Shown here: positions 41,963 through 50,259 of the stretch, piece by piece
Layout of the letters: each line of letters starts with the position of its first letter
Numbering within the stretch: position 1 is the first letter of the stretch
Assembly (NCBI RefSeq): GCF_007845675.1
Contig: NZ_VOBR01000001.1
Span: 310,001-374,000 of the forward strand
Reading direction: 5' to 3'
DNA length: 64,000 nucleotides
Source: Lentzea tibetensis
GTDB taxonomy: Bacteria; Actinomycetota; Actinomycetes; Mycobacteriales; Pseudonocardiaceae
Program-made: the position numbers and the translations under genes
The notes under the pieces: generated by a model
What the model was told of the DNA's origin: nothing
The model's database searches: none
What the model saw: the letters and a program-made list of their open reading frames with translations, nothing else

Positions 41963-42379
41963 TTATGTGGAGGTCACCATGCGCTTGCTGTGATACCGGT
42001 CACCGACCAGTCCGAGCCCGATGAGCGTGACCGACTCCGCCAGATGCACGAAATTATCGGCACCGTTCAACGCGAGCAGGTTGAGCGAAGTGGAGCCGAT
42101 GAACAATCCCAGCACACCGACCACCAGATAAATTACACCCAATGTCAGGTTCACTTTCCTGGACACCGTCGCTCCGGCTGCGGCTCCGGCGATGAGCGTG
42201 GATCCGGCAATCAGGTGAATAATGTTGTGAAGTGTGTTCACCTCGAACACGCCGAGTAGCTGACCGCCATGCTGACCTGCGAAGTCATGCTCTCCTGACA
42301 CCGTGAAGCCGAGTATTCCGAGCGCGATGAACGTCGCTCCGAACACGTAACCGGCCAGTTGGTTTGGTGTGGGGGACAT
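41963..42379 (-). CDS. DUF4383 membrane protein
   Basis: A 138-residue protein with four helices. LAGYVFGATFIALGILGF, then LLGVFEVNTLHNIIHLIAGSTLIAGA with the diagnostic N-x-x-H-N-x-x-H-L motif of DUF4383, and NGADNFVHLAESVTLIGLGL as the second N-x-x-H-L motif. GGGAGG ten bases before ATG 42379. Codons here are less GC-extreme than in neighbouring genes. Upstream, GTTTCTGAAAC (42404-42414) may be regulatory. Commonly stress-induced in actinomycetes, but its role is unknown. Confidence 0.85.
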   Translation of the reverse strand: MSPTPNQLAGYVFGATFIALGILGFTVSGEHDFAGQHGGQLLGVFEVNTLHNIIHLIAGSTLIAGAAAGATVSRKVNLTLGVIYLVVGVLGLFIGSTSLNLLALNGADNFVHLAESVTLIGLGLVGDRYHSKRMVTST

Positions 42380-42403
42380 TGTTCCTCCCTTGCGAATGGG
42401 ACT

Positions 42404-42414
42404 GTTTCTGAAAC
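42404..42414. promoter_or_regulatory. Perfect 11-bp dyad GTTTCTGAAAC upstream of DUF4383
   Basis: GTTTC-T-GAAAC lies 25 bp upstream of the DUF4383 ATG. It resembles the GAAAC-containing dyads at 3937-3958 and 11801-11817. Alternatively GTTTC may be part of a stress-sigma -35 element; the matching -10 is not convincing. Confidence 0.35.
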
Positions 42415-42531
42415 TCCCGATCCCGGCCGGGGAGTGTCAAGATCTACCCGCAACCCGGTTCTCGCATGCGCCCACCCATTAACCGCATGACCACTTATCC
42501 GACAGGTGCGAGCAGCGCGAACATTTCGGGC

Positions 42532-43776
42532 ATGAGCGAGTACACCGTCCAGGGGATTCCGGTCTCCGCCATCGCCGAGCAGTTCGGCACCCCCTGCTAC
42601 GTCTACGACGCGGCGGGGATCGAGCGGGCCCACGCCGAGCTGCGCGCGGGTCTCGACGACGCCGTGCGGTTGTTCTACTCGCTCAAACCGAACCCCAACG
42701 TCAGCGTGGTGAAGCTGCTGCTGAGCCTCGGCACCGGCGTCGAGGTGTGCTCGATGGGCGAGCTGCACACCGCGCTGGTGGCCGGGGCGAAGCCGGAGGA
42801 CATCCTGTTCACCGGGCCCGGCAAGAGCGTCGACGAGTTGCGGGCGTTGATCGGGCTCGGCGTGCGGGCGATCATCTGCGAGTCGTTCGCCGAGCTCGAC
42901 CTGATCAACGAGCTGGCGACGAGGCCGGTGGACGTGCTGCTGCGGGTGAACCCGTCGTTCGGCGTCCAAGGTGGACGATTGACGATGGCGGGCAAGCCGA
43001 GGCAGTTCGGCATCGACGAGGACCAGGTGCTGTCGGCGAAGCTGCACCACCCTCGCGTGCGGCTGATCGGCATCCACGTCTACACCGGCACCCGGATCCT
43101 CGACGCGGACGTGATCGTCGAGAACACCTGGCGCGTCTTCGACCTGGCGGGCAAGGTGGCCGAGGCGCTCGGGTTCACGCCCGAGCTGGTCGACGTCGGC
43201 GGCGGCATCGGGCTCGCCTACTACCCCGGCGAGACCGACCCCGACCCCCAGGTGCTGACCGACGGCGTCAACAAGGCCGTCGCCGCGTTCCGCGACCGGT
43301 TCCCGCAGGCGCAGGTCGCGCTGGAACCCGGCCGGTACCTGGTCGGCCGCGCCGGGATCTACGTGGTGAAGGTCCGCTACGTCAAGCAGTCCAGGGGCGA
43401 GCGGTACGTCGTCACGGACGGCGGCACGCACCAGAACATGTCCGCCGTCGGCACGGGAACGTACCTGAAGCGCAACTTCCCGATGCACCTGCTGTCCGAT
43501 GTGGACCGTCCGGTGCTCGGCCCGTGCCACGTCACCGGGCCGCTGCTCACGCCGACCGACCTGCTCGGCAAGGACGTCGAGCTGCCGGAGGTCTCCCCCG
43601 GCGACCTCATCGGCGTGCAGCGGTGCGGTGCGTACGGCCCGACGGCGTCCATCGCCTACATGAACGGGCAGGGCTACCCGGCCGAAGTGCTGGTCCACCA
43701 GGGGAAGGCGCTGCTCGTGCGGCGCAGGGACACGCCGGAGGACCTGCTCGACCGTCAGATCGTCGTGGACCTGTGA
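42532..43776 (+). CDS. Fold-III PLP-dependent decarboxylase, carrier-protein-type (BtrK-like)
   Basis: A 414-residue alanine-racemase-fold decarboxylase. The PLP lysine is Lys52 in FYSLKPNPNVSVV; GIDEDQVLSAKLHHPRVRLIGIHVYTGT, DVGGGIGLAYYPGE (phosphate-binding Gly loop), LEPGRYLVG and QRCGAYGPTASIAYMNG (with the conserved Cys/Tyr) follow. FYSLKPNPN instead of YALKAN is typical of enzymes that work on carrier-bound amino acids such as BtrK of butirosin and those in exosortase-associated operons. The next genes encode an acyl carrier protein and an AMP ligase, which supports this. ATG 42532 matches the usual start; ATG 42487 is also in frame. Confidence 0.85.
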   Translation: MSEYTVQGIPVSAIAEQFGTPCYVYDAAGIERAHAELRAGLDDAVRLFYSLKPNPNVSVVKLLLSLGTGVEVCSMGELHTALVAGAKPEDILFTGPGKSVDELRALIGLGVRAIICESFAELDLINELATRPVDVLLRVNPSFGVQGGRLTMAGKPRQFGIDEDQVLSAKLHHPRVRLIGIHVYTGTRILDADVIVENTWRVFDLAGKVAEALGFTPELVDVGGGIGLAYYPGETDPDPQVLTDGVNKAVAAFRDRFPQAQVALEPGRYLVGRAGIYVVKVRYVKQSRGERYVVTDGGTHQNMSAVGTGTYLKRNFPMHLLSDVDRPVLGPCHVTGPLLTPTDLLGKDVELPEVSPGDLIGVQRCGAYGPTASIAYMNGQGYPAEVLVHQGKALLVRRRDTPEDLLDRQIVVDL

Positions 43777-43784
43777 GGAGAACC

Positions 43785-44024
43785 ATGGACCCGGCCATCT
43801 CGGTGCGCGAGGCGATCGCGACCGTGCTGCGACGCGAGCTGCCCGACATCCCCGACCACGCCCGGCTGTTCGACGACCTGGCGTTCGACTCGACGTCCAT
43901 CATCGAGCTGCTGGTGCAGCTGGAGGACCGGATGGGCGTGCGGGTCGACCCGGACGAGCTCAACGACTGCGTCTTCCACACGGTCGGGACGATCACCGAC
44001 TACGTCACCAAGAACCTCGCATGA
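43785..44024 (+). CDS. Acyl carrier protein
   Basis: A 79-residue ACP. ARLFDDLAFDSTSIIELLVQLEDRMGVRVDPDEL contains the phosphopantetheine site: Ser36 in FDST (D-S-x), followed by the helix II recognition pattern. GAGGAGAACC precedes ATG 43785, 8 bp after the decarboxylase stop. Its stop overlaps the AMP-ligase start (ATGA). It would carry an amino acid or acyl group between ligase, decarboxylase and an unknown transferase. Confidence 0.88.
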   Translation: MDPAISVREAIATVLRRELPDIPDHARLFDDLAFDSTSIIELLVQLEDRMGVRVDPDELNDCVFHTVGTITDYVTKNLA

Positions 44025-45481
44025 CCACCGAGCTGCTGCACCACGTGCTGGACGACCGGGCGACGCACACGCCCGGCCTGCCCGCCATCACGCTCGACGA
44101 CGAGCAGTTCTCCTACGGCGGCCTGCACGACGCGAGCTACCGGCTCGCGGTCTGGCTGCGCCGCATCGGCGTCCCGCGCGGCGGGCGTGTCGTGATCACC
44201 CGGCCGAACCCCGCGCTGATCTACGCCGCCTCCCGTGCGGGCGCGGTGTTCTGCGTGGTGCACGAGCAGGTCACCGGTGCCGCGCTGGAGCACGTGCTGG
44301 ACGACGCCGAGCCGAGCCTGCTGGTCACCGACGACCAGGCGGATCTCGCCGTGCGGCGCGGCATTCGCGTCGCCACCACCGAGGAGGTGGCCGCGGCGGC
44401 AACGCACGAACGGCTCGCACCGGTCCCCGCACCGGAACCGGGCGACCTGGTGTCGTTGATCTACACCTCCGGCAGCACGTCGCGGCCCAAAGCCGTGGTG
44501 AGCACGCACGAGCAGACCGTGTTCGCGGCCCGCGCGATCAACGCCCGGCTGCGCTACCGCATGGACGACGTCGTCTACGTGCCGCTGTCGCTCGCCTTCG
44601 ACTACGGGCTGTACCAGCTGTTCCTGGGCGCGCTCGGTGGTTCGCACGTGTGGCTGGGCTCGTCGAGCGACACCGGGCCGGCGTTGCTGCGCAGCCTGGA
44701 GCGGTCGGGCGCGACCGTGCTGCCCGCGTTGCCCGCGCTCGCCGAGGCGCTGGCGTGGCTGCTCTCGCGCCGCCGCACCTCGGCTGTTCCCTCGCTGCGG
44801 CTGCTCACCAACACCGGCGCGGCCATGCCGCAGGAGACCCTGACAATGCTCAGGCAGGCGATTCCGGGGCTCAGGGTGCAGCTGATGTACGGGCTGACCG
44901 AGTGCAAGCGGGTGTCGATCATGCCGGCCGACGAGGACCTGCGCAGGCCGGGCTCGTGCGGGATCCCGTTGCCCGGCACGCAGGTCGTGGTGGTCGACGA
45001 GAGCGGCGTGCCGCTGCCGCCCGGCCACGTCGGCGAGTTCGTGGTGCACGGGCGCAACGTGATGGCCGGGTACTGGCGCCGGCCGGAGCTGACCCGCGAG
45101 CGGTTCCCCCGGCCTGGCGTGCTGCGCACCGGTGACTTCGGCTGGAAGGACTCCGACGGCTACCTGTACGTCGAGGGCCGTCGCGACGACGTCTACAAGG
45201 AGCGCGGCTTCCGGGTCAGCGCGACCGAGATCGAGGCCGCGGCACACGGTGTCGACGGCGTGCGGCAAGCGGCGGTCGTCCCGCCGCGCGACGACCACGA
45301 GGCGGTGCTCTTCGTGGTCGGGGAAGTCACCGCCGAGAGCGTGGTCGACGGGTTGCGGCGCGGGATCGAGCCCTACAAGATCCCGCGCCGCTGCCTCGTC
45401 GTCGACGAGATCCCGTTGAACCACAACGGGAAGGTGGACAAGAAGGCGCTCGTCACGTTGCTCGGGAGGCGAACGGTTTGA
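44021..45481 (+). CDS. AMP-dependent acyl/aminoacyl ligase loading the adjacent ACP
   Basis: A 486-residue adenylate-forming enzyme. Motifs: LIYTSGSTSRPKAVVSTHE (P-loop A3), MYGLTECKRVSIM (A5), LRTGDFGWKDSDGYLYVEGRRDDVYKERGFRVSATEIEAA (A7/A8 hinge) and NHNGKVDKKAL (A10 catalytic Lys). The A3 core lacks the usual T-G at the G-T-T-G-x-P-K position (here STSRPK). Typical of stand-alone ligases that activate an amino or fatty acid for a dedicated ACP. ATG 44021 overlaps the ACP stop by 4 bp. The 3' end overlaps convergent AftD by 29 bp. Confidence 0.87.
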   Translation: MTTELLHHVLDDRATHTPGLPAITLDDEQFSYGGLHDASYRLAVWLRRIGVPRGGRVVITRPNPALIYAASRAGAVFCVVHEQVTGAALEHVLDDAEPSLLVTDDQADLAVRRGIRVATTEEVAAAATHERLAPVPAPEPGDLVSLIYTSGSTSRPKAVVSTHEQTVFAARAINARLRYRMDDVVYVPLSLAFDYGLYQLFLGALGGSHVWLGSSSDTGPALLRSLERSGATVLPALPALAEALAWLLSRRRTSAVPSLRLLTNTGAAMPQETLTMLRQAIPGLRVQLMYGLTECKRVSIMPADEDLRRPGSCGIPLPGTQVVVVDESGVPLPPGHVGEFVVHGRNVMAGYWRRPELTRERFPRPGVLRTGDFGWKDSDGYLYVEGRRDDVYKERGFRVSATEIEAAAHGVDGVRQAAVVPPRDDHEAVLFVVGEVTAESVVDGLRRGIEPYKIPRRCLVVDEIPLNHNGKVDKKALVTLLGRRTV

Positions 45482-48400
45482 ACGCGGCCGCCACGACCGC
45501 CGCGACGGCGATCAGCAGCGCGGCCTGCACCAGCGGGATGTAGGCCCAGTCCTGCCCGTTGCCGAGGATCCTGCCCAGCACCGCGACACCGCCACCGAGC
45601 GCGACGCCGCTCAACGCGATCACCTTCGGCGCGGGCGGCCACAGCTCGCGGGCCAGCAGGCACGCGATGAGCGCGACGATCGGCAGCATCCCGCCGAGCA
45701 CGCCGAGCAGCAGGATCATGGCGAACACGAGCCACCGGCCGGCGGACGGCGTCACGAACGCGACCCGCCTGCGCGACGGGACGACCGCGAGCACGCCGAC
45801 GCCGAACACGAACAGCACGCCGATCAGCAGCGCGGCTCGGTACTGGGTGTCCGGCGTGAAGTCGAGCTTCACCACGCCGCCCCCGCCCTCGGGCAGGACC
45901 CACGCCTGCTGCCAGCCGTCGACGCGCGTCTTCTCGAGCACGGTTCCGTCGAGGGTGGCCTGCCAGCCGTCGTTGACGTTCTCCGGCACGACGAGCAATG
46001 CGCGCGCGCCGGCGCCGACTGTCACTTCACGTTCGGTGCTTTCCCACGTCGTCACCGATATATCGCGATGTGTCGCGACCGGTTTCTTGCTGTCGAGATG
46101 CTGCACCGACACGTCCTGCACGACGAACGACTCCGAGCGCGTGGTCGTGAGCACGTGGTCGCCCGCGGGGAGCTCGAGCGCGGTGGCGAGGTCGTCGTCG
46201 CACAGCGTCGCCTTGAGCGGCCGGTTGCCGACGACGTCGCCGAGCGTGCCGGTCACCGAGCTGGTGATCTTCTTGCCGTCGACCTCGATCACCGGACCCT
46301 TGCCGCACGGCACGGTGAACTGCGTCGTGGGCGGGACCTTCTGCAGCACGTCGTCCAGCACCGGCACCCGCAGCTCGCCGATCTCGGCAGGCCCGACGCC
46401 GGGGCCCGCGACCTCGCGGATCACCAGCTCCAGCTTGTCCGTGCTGACCGGGTTGAACTTGACCAGGCCTTCCTTGTTGACGCGCACCACCTCGTTGCCC
46501 GCGGTCGTGCGCACCTCCATCTCGACCGGGCGCCGCGCGTCGGGTCGTGACTCGACGCGGAACTCCGACAGCGTGCGGGCGCCCTTCCAGCTCAGGCTCA
46601 GCGACGGGCGCAGGTCCGTGACGTCCGGGACCCACGAGGTGCCGGGGTCACCGTCCACAGCGGACAACGCGCCCGCGGCGACGTCACCGGCGAGCGAGGT
46701 CGTGCCGGTGACCGTGAAACCGTTGGGCGTCAGCGGGTTGCGGCCACCGGCGGCCGGGACGACCGTGGCGTCGACCGCGAACTTGCCGTCGACGGACGTG
46801 CGGAACAGCCGGGTCAGGCCGTTGGTCTCCTCGCCGAGCCGGGCGAGCCCGGCGTCGCAGTGCACCGTGTCGCCCGCCCGGTAGCAGGCGGGCCGCGCCT
46901 GGCTGCCGCGCGTGAACGAGAACGACGGCTTCGGCGAGGCGTGGTCGTGCGGCACGCGCAGCGCTCGCTGGGCGGTCAGGCCGGGGACGGTCAGCTCCTT
47001 GATGCCGACGTTGCCGTCCTGCCGGTCGGCCGCGACGCCGAGCACGGTCACCCGCACCTTGCTGGTGAGCCCGCCGGGCACGGTGTACTTCTTCGCGCCG
47101 CCACCGGACGGCACGGCGTGCTCGCTCTCGCCGACGTCGGTGGTGATCTGGATCTTGTTGATCGTCCACCCGACGCGCAGGTCGTCGAGCAGGTCGATGC
47201 TGACCTCGCTGACCGCGCGCGGGGTGTCGAGCTGGATCTCCAGCCACTGCCCCACCGGCCCGGTGAAGCTCGACGAGTGCCACGCCGACCCGCCGTCGCC
47301 GTCGACGGCCGCGAACGGCGAGTTGGCCGGGTCGATCGTGCCGACCGCGTCCGCGTAGGCGGTCGACGTGGACGCGCGCACCTCGCGGATGCCGCGGTAC
47401 TCGGCGACGGTCTGCTGGGCGACGTCCTGGAACGGTGAGACGTCCAGCGCGACGCGGCCCTGCCTGCTGGCCTCGCCGGCGGACATGGTCTGGCTGAGGT
47501 TGTCGCCGACCCGCCCGACGTTGCGCTCGCGGCGGCGCAGCCCGTCGGTGACGAGCAGGTTCTCCTGCTCCTCGCGGGCGTCACCGCCGAGCACGGTCGG
47601 TTGGTCGGCGCGCAGGAGTCCCTGCGACAGCAACGGGAGCAGGGACTCGGGGCCACCGCTGACGATCGGCACGTCGGCCGTGTTGACCGCGCTCACGACC
47701 GGGACCGTGCGCTTGACCTCGTAGACCTCCAGCGACTTGCCGCTGACGGACAAGTCGACCGAGCTGGTGAGCTTCTGGTCGCGCAGCCGGACCTCGGGCC
47801 CGAACTCGGCGACGCGTTCGATGCCGGGCGACCCGAGCAGTCCCTGGCGCAGCACGGCCAGCGGCGTCGACTCGGTCGCCGCGCGGTCGACGTCGTTGCG
47901 CATCAACAGGAACCGGTACCCGGACCGGGCGAGGAAGTCCGCGAGCCCCGCCGAGCCCCTGCCGTCCGCCAACGCGTCGTTGACCGCGTCCATGAACCGC
48001 GTGTTGCCCTCGGAGCCGAGCGGCACCTGGTTGCGCACCGCCCACGGCGCCTCGGCGAGCGACTGCATGGGCTCGTCCACGGTCCGGCCCCACGTGTACT
48101 GGCCGAACCCGGTGGAGGGCAACAGGAGCGTGCGCGCCCGACTGTCCTGTTCGGCCAGCCAGGACGTCGCTTCGCGCCAGTGGTCCGGCACGTCCGACCA
48201 GCCGAGGCCGGGCCGCAGCGTCAGCAGCCACGCGGGTGCCGCGATCACCGCGATGAGCACCAGCGCGAACGCCACCCGCCCGCGCCGTCGCCAGTGCTCG
48301 GGCGCCGCGCGCAGGCCGTGCGGACGGCTGAGGTGCAGCCCGTGGATGAACCCCAGCACCAGGCACAGCCGCAGCACGGGTTCGAACTTGTGGACGTTCC

Positions 48401-49475
48401 GCAGTGGAGCGAGCGGCCCGTCGAGCAGGTCGCGGACGATCTCGGCGAGCGGCGAGTCGAGCGACCCGACGTAGCCGACGGTCAGGAGCGTGAGCCCGAC
48501 CAGCGTGCCCAGCACGAGGAACCGCCGCTCGGGCAGCCCGAGCCGCGCGAGCCCGACGACACCGATCAACGCGACCAGCGCCGTGCCCGCCATCAGCACG
48601 GGGTTGTCGACGAGCACGAACCCGTTCGGCCACCACGGCTCGCCCTGGAGCACGTACGCGACCCACTGGTTCGTGCCGCGCAACACCTGGAACAGCGACA
48701 TCGGCGCGGTGGTGTTCGACGCCGACTCGATGTAGTCGAGGAACGGCAGGCTGTACCGGCCGAGCAGCAGCAACGGCAGAATCCACCACAACGCGCACGC
48801 GATGACGCACCCGCACCACCACAGCACCAGCTTCAGGTGCTCGCGGTTCCACTTGCGAGTGAGCAGCCAGATACCCGGCAGCACCAGCGCCATGACGACC
48901 ATCGCGCCGTTCACACCGCCCATGCACAACACGGCCAGCGCCGACAACGCGGCGGCCCGGCGCGGCGACCCGATGCGGTCCGCGCTCACGAGCGGCAGCA
49001 ACACCCACGGCAACATCACCGCCGGCAGCATCTCGGCACTCAGCGGCCCGACCTCGGTCAACACCCGCGGCGCCAGCGCGTACGCGAGCGCTCCGACGTA
49101 CCGCGTGGGTTCGGTGCCGATGCCCAGCGCACGCGACAGCCTCAGCACCCCGTAGAACGCCAGGCACAACAGCAACGCGCACCACAGCCGTTGCGTGACC
49201 CACGCGGGCAACCCGAACAGCTGGCCGATCGCGAAGAACGGCCCCATCGGGAAGAAGTAGCCGTACGCCTGGTTCTGCAGCTCCCCGGCCGTGGCCATCG
49301 GATTCCACAGGTGCAGGGCACGGTCAAGAAACCCCAGCGGGTTGACCGCGAGGTCCAGTTTCGTGTCGAACGTCGCGCGCCCGAAGCGCTGCGCGAACGA
49401 CAGCACGGTGAGTGCGATCAGCACCCACGTCGTCGGATTCCGGTGCAGGGTCTTGATGGCGCGGGAAGTTACCAC
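45453..49475 (-). CDS. aftD: Alpha-(1->3)-arabinofuranosyltransferase AftD-like
   Basis: A 1340-residue polytopic giant. The N-terminal GT-C part has multiple helices after FDTKLDLAVNPLGFLDRALHLWNP, with an acidic residue in the first extracellular loop, and AQRFGRATF. Residues about 740-1180 contain two F5/8 type C-like carbohydrate-binding modules (AAVDGDGGSAWHSSSF and AVDGDPGTSWVPDVTD, each with the discoidin strand pattern). A C-terminal set of helices ends in basic residues. This order is that of mycobacterial AftD (Rv0236c, about 1400 residues), which branches cell-wall arabinan. GTG 49475 is the best start; the regulatory dyad overlaps it. Confidence 0.88.
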   Translation of the reverse strand: MVTSRAIKTLHRNPTTWVLIALTVLSFAQRFGRATFDTKLDLAVNPLGFLDRALHLWNPMATAGELQNQAYGYFFPMGPFFAIGQLFGLPAWVTQRLWCALLLCLAFYGVLRLSRALGIGTEPTRYVGALAYALAPRVLTEVGPLSAEMLPAVMLPWVLLPLVSADRIGSPRRAAALSALAVLCMGGVNGAMVVMALVLPGIWLLTRKWNREHLKLVLWWCGCVIACALWWILPLLLLGRYSLPFLDYIESASNTTAPMSLFQVLRGTNQWVAYVLQGEPWWPNGFVLVDNPVLMAGTALVALIGVVGLARLGLPERRFLVLGTLVGLTLLTVGYVGSLDSPLAEIVRDLLDGPLAPLRNVHKFEPVLRLCLVLGFIHGLHLSRPHGLRAAPEHWRRRGRVAFALVLIAVIAAPAWLLTLRPGLGWSDVPDHWREATSWLAEQDSRARTLLLPSTGFGQYTWGRTVDEPMQSLAEAPWAVRNQVPLGSEGNTRFMDAVNDALADGRGSAGLADFLARSGYRFLLMRNDVDRAATESTPLAVLRQGLLGSPGIERVAEFGPEVRLRDQKLTSSVDLSVSGKSLEVYEVKRTVPVVSAVNTADVPIVSGGPESLLPLLSQGLLRADQPTVLGGDAREEQENLLVTDGLRRRERNVGRVGDNLSQTMSAGEASRQGRVALDVSPFQDVAQQTVAEYRGIREVRASTSTAYADAVGTIDPANSPFAAVDGDGGSAWHSSSFTGPVGQWLEIQLDTPRAVSEVSIDLLDDLRVGWTINKIQITTDVGESEHAVPSGGGAKKYTVPGGLTSKVRVTVLGVAADRQDGNVGIKELTVPGLTAQRALRVPHDHASPKPSFSFTRGSQARPACYRAGDTVHCDAGLARLGEETNGLTRLFRTSVDGKFAVDATVVPAAGGRNPLTPNGFTVTGTTSLAGDVAAGALSAVDGDPGTSWVPDVTDLRPSLSLSWKGARTLSEFRVESRPDARRPVEMEVRTTAGNEVVRVNKEGLVKFNPVSTDKLELVIREVAGPGVGPAEIGELRVPVLDDVLQKVPPTTQFTVPCGKGPVIEVDGKKITSSVTGTLGDVVGNRPLKATLCDDDLATALELPAGDHVLTTTRSESFVVQDVSVQHLDSKKPVATHRDISVTTWESTEREVTVGAGARALLVVPENVNDGWQATLDGTVLEKTRVDGWQQAWVLPEGGGGVVKLDFTPDTQYRAALLIGVLFVFGVGVLAVVPSRRRVAFVTPSAGRWLVFAMILLLGVLGGMLPIVALIACLLARELWPPAPKVIALSGVALGGGVAVLGRILGNGQDWAYIPLVQAALLIAVAAVVAAAFKPFASRAT

Positions 49476-49482
49476 TGGGTAG
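49469..49482. promoter_or_regulatory. Envelope-locus dyad, copy d, over the AftD start
   Basis: TTACCACTGGGTAG has exact TACC-N4-GGTA arms with the same spacing as copies a-c. It covers the GTG start (49475) proposed for AftD and lies 70 bp upstream of the divergent methyltransferase start (49552), whose TATCTT box (49503-49508) could be its -10. Confidence 0.5.
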
Positions 49483-49551
49483 TGCCGAAAGGCGAGTGTC
49501 GCTATCTTGGGGCCTCCACGATCTCTCTGGGGCGCACTCAGGCAGGTGGCA

Positions 49552-50259
49552 ATGACATCGGTTGGTTTCGAACAAGCGTGGGAACTGGGCGACCAGGTAC
49601 CGGGCTGGTTGACCGTCGACCAGGCGACCGCGCTGTGGCAGGCCGCACTGCGGCTGGGCCCAGGCGCGCGAATCGTCGAGATCGGCAGCCACCAGGGCCG
49701 ATCGACCACGGTGCTGGGAATAGCGGCCCGTTCCGTCGGCGCGACGGTAGTGGCAGTCGACCCGTTCGTCGAGGGCAAACTGTTCGGCGGAACCCCCACC
49801 CGCGACCGCTTCGAGAAGCACGTGGCCAGGGCCGGTCTGGGCGACGTGGTTTCCCTGCAGGCCGAGTACAGCACCAAGCTGCGGCGACGCTGGGACCAGC
49901 GCATTGACCTGCTCTACATCGACGGCAAGCACGACTACTGGACCTACACCGACGACATGCGGTGGTCCGAGTTCCTGGTGCCCAACGGCGAGATCCTCGT
50001 GCACGACGCTTTCTCGTCCATCGGGGTCACCAGCGGCATTCTGGTGAAGGTGTTGTGCGGCAACCGCTTCGTTTACGTGGACCGAGCAGGCTCCATGGCC
50101 CGCTTCCGTTTGGCCGCACCCACTTGGGCCGACCGGAGGCGCGTGCTGGCCGAGATGCCCTGGTTCCTGCGCAACGTGTGGATCAAGGTGCTGCTGCGGT
50201 TGCGACTGCGGCCCGTGGCGCGGCTGTTCGGGCACGACAGCCCCTACGACCCCTACTAG
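49552..50259 (+). CDS. Class I SAM methyltransferase (Methyltransf_24 type)
   Basis: A 235-residue protein from ATG 49552 (GGCAGGTGGCA upstream). ARIVEIGSHQGRSTTVLGIAARSVGATVVAVDPF holds motif I and the acidic ribose residue; IDLLYIDGKHDYWTYTDDMRWSEFLVPNGEILVHDAFSS is the metal-associated Y-I-D-G-x-H-x-Y motif of the Methyltransf_24 group (cephalosporin-hydroxylase-like and sugar O-methyltransferases). The C-terminal basic tail (WIKVLLRLRLRPVARLF) suggests membrane contact. It is divergent from AftD, and may modify a wall glycan. Substrate not known. Confidence 0.82.
   Translation: MTSVGFEQAWELGDQVPGWLTVDQATALWQAALRLGPGARIVEIGSHQGRSTTVLGIAARSVGATVVAVDPFVEGKLFGGTPTRDRFEKHVARAGLGDVVSLQAEYSTKLRRRWDQRIDLLYIDGKHDYWTYTDDMRWSEFLVPNGEILVHDAFSSIGVTSGILVKVLCGNRFVYVDRAGSMARFRLAAPTWADRRRVLAEMPWFLRNVWIKVLLRLRLRPVARLFGHDSPYDPY

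Noticed and set aside
42466-42531. Earlier starts of the PLP decarboxylase
   Set aside because: The extension (MTTYPTGASSANISG) lacks a ribosome site and family similarity begins at 42532; ATG 42487 cannot be excluded.
49476-49904. N-terminal extension of AftD frame
   Set aside because: Antisense shadow of the methyltransferase at 49552-50259; no membrane signal.
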